A stretch of 64,000 bases of DNA, taken from assembly GCA_963971305.1 (NCBI GenBank), contig OZ020306.1, positions 33,749,512 to 33,813,511 on the forward strand, read 5' to 3'. The stretch comes from Arcuatula senhousia. Its lineage: Eukaryota; Mollusca; Bivalvia; Mytilida; Mytilidae. Positions 58,501-64,000 of this stretch are shown piece by piece. Position 1 is the first letter of the stretch; each line of letters opens with the position of its first letter. Under the pieces are notes generated by a model. It saw only the letters and a program-made list of their open reading frames with translations, did not search any database and was not told where the DNA came from. The position numbers and the translations under genes are program-made.

Positions 58501-59639
58501 GGTCAGAACGAGACAAAAGAATATGCGCTCTTCAGTAAATAAGGTAGAATTTGATTCGGCATGTTTACGTAGTAACTATGGGCATTAAAAAGTTTATTAG
58601 GGCAACTTTTAAAATAAATTGTGATATAAAATATGTAAAATGAAAGTAAACAACACCGAATTTGCCTTGGTTTATTATATTTGCAGCGTGAAAAGAGCAC
58701 ATTTTTCATGTTAAGTGATATTATGGGGTCCGATTTCCTTTGTGACAAATAAAACATCATGCTCCTAAAAATCTGAAAAAAATATATACAACAGATAAGA
58801 CTCCATTCTTTCTGATAAAAAAAATTCTGAACCCGTCGCTATAGCGGTATTGATAAAAATGATTGTCAAAGTCGTGCAAATTTCATAAGTTATATGTGAA
58901 TCCCCTTTCTAAATATAGAAATTTCATTCATAAAATAAATAAACATTGAGGGTATCTCATACCAAGCTAAAAATAGCAATGGTCTACTCGACTTCTTAAA
59001 ATATTTTTTCTTTAATTCTGCAATATATAAGGCCTTAACTGGTGAAACTGTTTAAATTTTACTTTTTATGAATATAATGCATGTTTTTATAATAAAATGA
59101 TAATAAGCAAATGTAAAATGACGTTTTAGAAGGGGGAGGTCTATTAAGAGAGGTTTGTTCGATTTGTAAAACTGTAATCGTCTCCCTTCATTTGCCTAGC
59201 AACGTTTTAGACTTGCTTGTGACAAAAAAAACATTTTTCTCCGATTTCCTTAAAATTTTGTAAACAAAAAAAGCATAAGATTGGTCGTCATCTGTCAAAG
59301 TATGTAACCCGTCGCACTTACCATTATTTTTTAAATTCAACATGTTTATCACCTTTATAGAGTTCCGGTTATTCCTTAGCGATAATAAATTCCTTTTTTG
59401 TCACAAATTATTATTCTATGCGTAAAACATCCTAACTAAGAAAAAAGAACAATAGTTTGTCCATTCACTTGTACCCGAACTTGAAAATAACCATGACCTA
59501 CTTTTTATTAATCAAAATATTAAGTTGGTGATTTCAGCTCACCGCGTCATTCAAAATGATGTGTTTTTCGGATCAGTTTGACATACAAAATATTTACAAG
59601 GGAGATAATATTTTGTCACCACCTGTCTGACTGTTTGTA
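58501..59639. other. Intergenic, nothing recognised
   Basis: AT-rich, no repeat or coding signal seen. Confidence 0.4.
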
Positions 59640-59838
59640 TAACCTGTATACTGTTTAAAGGGCGTAAAACACCAACTCACTCACACTCAACTCCTCGAAA
59701 ACTACTCCACCAAATTTTCTTGGTTTACTAGTTAGTTTATAGTTAGTAATTGCTTAACTCCAAAGCAGCGCGATTTTGGCTATATCCGGAAGATGAACAT
59801 GAAAGGAATGACACAATGAACACGAAACGATGATGAAA
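59640..59838. mobile_element. Two SINE-like tails in opposite orientation
   Basis: 59655-59695 is an (ACTC)-type tail (AAACACCAACTCACTCACAC, plus). 59745-59838 is an (AACT)-type tail (TCCAAAGCAGCGCGATTTTG, minus). They sit inside a pearl-like core. Confidence 0.5.
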
Positions 59839-60404
59839 ACGTGGTCAGTATACCATATGTTCTTGCTAATAACCTCAAATTTTACGGAAATTATGGCCCT
59901 TCGAATTATTCAGAGAAACCTGTTTAATGATTGTTTCCGCTGTACTCCTCTTAAACTGTTATTTAGTTGTGCAAATTACAAGAAAATTTTGATCGAACGC
60001 CTAAACCTAAATGTGTACATAAAATACTCAGCATGATTATTTTTGTTGAGGTTGATTGATAGATTGAATTTTAGATTTCAAAATAAAGTTATTTTAAGTG
60101 TGTGACGGACAGTGCGTTGTCCGACTCGTGAGATTTCTCCTTCGTTGGTCCATATAGAAATATCGGTTACGAATACAAAGACTTAACAGTACTTTGAGTC
60201 GAAGTATACATCAAAGCACGTTTAAAAGTAGTCTTAATTAACTCAGTTGTCAAGACAATCGCTTAATTATTAATCTTGCGTAAAAGTAACACATAAAGAG
60301 AAATTTGTTTTAACTTGAATATCGATACAATAGATTGTTTGCTGATAAAATACTAGTAAGCTAAAATTGTACATGTCTAAAAAGATACCGATTACACCTA
60401 ATAA

Positions 60405-60595
60405 ATCACTCTTGTTTCGACTGAAGTTCGCGTTGTTGATTGATATTCAGTATTTTGTGTTTCCATGTTTTACATGTTGTCTGTTTTTGTCCCATTCTTG
60501 TTGGTGTTTACTGGTGTGTCTCTGCCCTTTCGAACTTTTGACATTCGGATACCCCATAGGTACCTCTGCTTCTTTGTACATACAAATGGGTTAGC
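60405..60595 (-). repeat. Same interspersed family
   Basis: AGTTCGCGTTGTTGATTGAT, CCTTTCGAACTTTTGACATT, CCATAGGTACCTCTGCTTCT. Confidence 0.6.
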
Positions 60596-60725
60596 GTAAA
60601 AATTCCGTATTGTGTCACTAATAAGCATCTTATGAAGCTTTGTGTGTGACTTAGAACTATTCGAATGGCATGTCTTACTCTTGGGCGATGTGACTGTTTT
60701 TGAAGCTATCATATGACTAAGACAG

Positions 60726-61530
60726 GGGCCGTGTTAACGAAGGTGTCCTAGGATTAGGACATGTCTAAGGATGGTCTTTGGACATGTCTCAGTCCTAAGT
60801 CGTGTTATTGAAGGCATCCTAAAAAAGGGCATGTCCTAAATTTGGTCCTAAATTTAGGATGTGAAAATTGTTATCCTAGGACCATCCTTGTGCCTTTAAA
60901 CTTAAAAAAGTGTCTGAAATAAGGTTTTATCTCCACGAATTAGGATTGTATGTGGCACAACTCTCATTTTTTTATATTTTACGTTCTAAATTTATCATAT
61001 AAAGATATTTTTGCCATTGACGAAATTTTCTCAATAGTTACTCATATATTGGATATTGTTGATCTGTGATTTACCAGTTACATTTTGACGATATTCTAAA
61101 ATATGTAGTACTAGACTTTTGAAATTAACATTTAACAGTTCACGAGGATATTTGCTTCCCAAACGAATGATTTGCTTTTGTTATTATGATACGTGCAACG
61201 CGTAGAAAAAAAACGAATGAAGAAATGCAATGATATTGCAATAAATTATTTTTATTCTCTAAAAAAAAACCGATTAAATCCATTTTACATTTGAAAGTGT
61301 AAAACAAAAAACTTCTTTAATTTTTCAAACGCTTCATCAGCGTAAATGCATTACATATGGCTATTCAGGATTATCCTAAATTCGTATAAGGATGATCCTA
61401 TTTGTGGTTATCCTAAGATTGCTTCGTTTTACATCCTAGGACGCGTCTAAGGATGATCCTTTCTACGTCCCATTTTAAGTCCGAAGACATGGTTTAGGAC
61501 AGCTTAGGACAGCTTCATTAACCTGACCCC
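60726..61530. mobile_element. TIR element rich in TCCTAAG motifs
   Basis: Ends GGGGCCGTGTTAACGAAGGT then GTCCTA (left), and the reverse complement of GGGGTCAGGTTAATGAAGCT then GTCCTA (right). Subterminal regions carry many TCCTAAG/CTAAGGA words. No ORF above 80 codons. A third related end lies at ~61810. Confidence 0.7.
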
Positions 61531-61810
61531 AGGTCTATAGGCTATCGAAAGACTCGTCATTACAATTTCAAATGAAAACTGAAGCTAATAAAGCGATGAC
61601 TTTTTTAAGCATAAAGAGAAATATATATATTCTTTAAAAAGTTATTGTCTAATTTTGTTAAATCAATTGAAACAACCTAACAAAAGACGCGTTCAAAAAT
61701 AGTTTTGAGAAACAGATTAGGATGGTCTAAGATGTTCCAAAATCGCCTCAAAATTTTACTTGAGACGCGCCTTTAGACAAATTTTAGGATACTTACGACT
61801 ACACCGCCCC

Positions 61811-63214
61811 TGGTATCGCTAGGGTATTAAAATTTTTTAAAGGTTTCTTTCAATATGATAAACGTTAAAAAAATAAAACATGGATTCGCTTAACAGTTGA
61901 ATACTAGTATATATTTTTTTCAAATTTATGCTTATTTTAAAAAAAAATCGGTGTTAGACATCAATGGAAAATTTCTTACTTTTAGCAGAAGATCCCGGCA
62001 GAAAATAGGGCTCGTGATTGTTAAGATTTTGTATGTTCAAATATTATATACTCATATAATAATCTTTATCCGTGTGCAGATATGTCCGTTTCGACGTTTT
62101 CAATCTCTAAACGTTAATTTTTTTTATACATAATACAAACTGTCATGATAAATGCTTTGTAATTGGCTGAAACACTTATATTATAAGTAATGACTATCAT
62201 CAATGATCGTATTTTTTCTGTCTTTTCAAAATAATCCGTATGTCTTTATGCACCCGTGGAGCACACTTTAATGTTTTGCGCTACCCGGGTTATTGAGTGT
62301 ACACCATGTGATTGAGGTTATTTTTTCATAGACCGAAAAAAAATATCACTACTTTTTTCTTGTACCTGAACATCGGTATATACATGTATTGTATGTTGTA
62401 CTAAAACAAAAAAAGTATACACGTACTTTGAAACATTATATTAGTTAATGATTCATTTCGATATTTTGGCGTTGAGAAAGTCATATTAGCCTGGCCAATA
62501 TTCTAGATAACATATCAATTCTAATCGACAAAATAACATCTAGAAATCATATCTAGTTATTCGGTTTCTACCCATCCAACATTTTAGAAACTAAATGATG
62601 CTTTGAAAGATCCGTTATCTCCACCCATCCAATGATCAGTTGGATTGTAAATATTAGTCAGAAAACATGATAAGATAATTTCCTGAGAAAAGCCATCTCA
62701 GATTCCTCTAAATATTTTTGTACTATTATCAATAATTTATTTGCAGACTTAATTAGCGTCAAAAGGTCGAAGGATGAATAAAATGTAGATCTGAGAGTAA
62801 TAAGAAGAACAAAGCTATGTACTTTCATCTATATAATAGTGATTAGGTACCATGTAATGAACGAACCTGCATGTAACTATAATATAAAGTAACGGGCGAT
62901 CTTATCTTTATACAAGATAACAAGATGCTTGGGTGATGTACGTACAATTTGAACATATCCCTGGTGTGGATCAATAAATAATTCTTGTGCTTTCTAGAAT
63001 TGGATTTTAATTTAGCGTTAAATATACTGCTGAACTAGAGGTTTTCACAATCATAATGGTTCGATGAATGTTCGAATGATAATGTTTTCTTCATAGGATC
63101 ATAATTTTCGTGATTTTACATTTTTATATTGTTTAGGGATTTTTATTGCTGAAAAGTGCTTGTTTTATTGTGATATTGACATAATTTTTACGACTAAAAT
63201 TCGTGACGTTAGCA
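61811..63214. other. 5' flank of the RGK gene
   Basis: No transposon recognised, unlike most of the window. CACCCATCCAA occurs twice (62572, 62626). Likely promoter and 5' UTR of the GTPase gene; no site claimed. Confidence 0.4.
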
Positions 63215-63920
63215 ATGACGATAGAACATTACGTCGAATGTAAAGTTTGTCACGGCTCCGCCAGTAACGTAAATTACAATAAATCAATGTCTCAATCACG
63301 CTTGTATCCTAATGATGGGATGGCTCGGTCGGGGTCTTTTCGGGAAAGGAATGATAAACGGATGCTTCCAAAGCGGTCTGGATCATTTAGAGACCCAGCA
63401 GAGTTAGAAAGAAACAGTAGTTATAAAAGACAAAATGTTACAAATCGTGCTAAATTACAAACTAATTCACAAAATGATTCAAGCAATAAGGACATTTCAA
63501 TCAGGGTTCCAACCCAGGACACTTTGAAACGAAGAGGCAGTTTGCCTCTCCCTTCAAGTACGCCAAATTTGCACCAGCTTTCACGGGAGGACGTCCGTGA
63601 TAGTCGAGAAAAGGACCCTGCTGCGCTGAGAAGGGTCCGTTCATTCAAAACAACATCCAAAGGAATAGTAAACAGAGGGGACTCTTTCAGAAAGAAAGGA
63701 GATCGAAATACATCAACAGAACGTATTAGATATGCTTATACACCAAGCCCTAGACCGGACCGACGAGTCCCACTAGAAGTACAAGTACAAAAACCAAAGG
63801 AAGTTCCTTCTGAAATTTCATACTATAAAGTTGTTGTTCTCGGTTCAACAGGAGTAGGGAAAACCTCTATTGCACAGCAGTTTATGACATCAGAATATGT
63901 AGCTTTCGACAATTCCGTTG
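63215..63920 (+). CDS. RGK-type (Rad/Gem/Rem) small GTPase, first coding exon
   Basis: Begins at the first ATG after an in-frame TAA (63182-63184) and ends at a GTAAGT donor (63921). The 235 residues comprise a long basic, Ser-rich N-terminal extension and the start of a Ras-like G domain: YYKVVVLGSTGVGKTS with the P-loop at 210-218, then QQFMTSEYVAFDNSV. The extension repeats R-S-x-SF and R-x-x-S motifs (RSGSFRER, RSGSFRDP, RRGSLPLP at 106-113, RVRSFK), typical of AGC-kinase or 14-3-3 sites. RRGS-x-P-x-P before the G domain is a recognised feature of RGK proteins, which inhibit high-voltage calcium channels at the plasma membrane. Remaining G boxes lie beyond the window. An upstream non-coding exon is possible. 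Confidence 0.85.
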
Positions 63921-64000
63921 GTAAGTGTAAACATTTCTTATTGTCATCTTAAAGCTATATATATATATGTAGAAATGCATGTTCTTTTTTTTATTGAGTA

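Noticed and set aside
63421..63660. Minus ORF opposite the RGK exon
   Set aside because: Antisense shadow of the plus-strand coding exon, which has the P-loop and a splice donor.

Overview
This is eukaryotic, AT-rich and strongly repeat-laden DNA. The repeat content points to a bivalve mollusc, most probably a marine mussel (Mytilus-like): pearl-type Helentron elements with ~170-bp core repeats and ACGG runs, a Penelope-like reverse transcriptase, an integrase-OTU element and SGNH-hydrolase fragments. The species is inference; nothing in the window fixes it.

Two host genes are supported. The main one is a complete cytochrome P450 of the CYP3 type on the minus strand, from an ATG at 31808 to a TGA at 7954. 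I reconstructed 14 exons by eye. All junctions are GT-AG and in phase, giving 514 residues with membrane anchor, Pro-rich hinge, I-helix AGYDTT, EILR, FDPDRF, heme loop [10 protein letters not shown] and a CYP3-type C-terminus. The last intron (13) is 9.9 kb. It is bracketed by two inverted copies of a ~590-bp block made of a 60-bp degenerate tandem repeat. The second gene is the first coding exon of an RGK-type (Rad/Gem/Rem) small GTPase on the plus strand at 63215-63920, cut by the window edge after the P-loop.

Layout: 1-3400, a decayed integrase-OTU ORF (minus) split by a Penelope-like fragment (plus), with a MITE end at the left edge. 3.4-7.3 kb, Helentron-like elements, a 280-bp TIR MITE and a SINE-like copy. 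7.9-31.8 kb, the P450 gene with introns full of repeats. 32-48 kb, pearl-like and hairpin-ended elements, many copies of one SINE-like family, and a TIR element with a putative two-exon ORF. 48.4-51.5 kb, a broken SGNH hydrolase with an inverted arm, then a LINE reverse transcriptase ORF of 692 codons. 52-63 kb, mostly intergenic with scattered repeats and a TCCTAAG-rich TIR element. 63.2-64 kb, start of the RGK gene.

No rRNA, convincing tRNA or CRISPR array was found. Most short ORFs lie inside repeats. Exon coordinates come from manual reading and lack transcript support.
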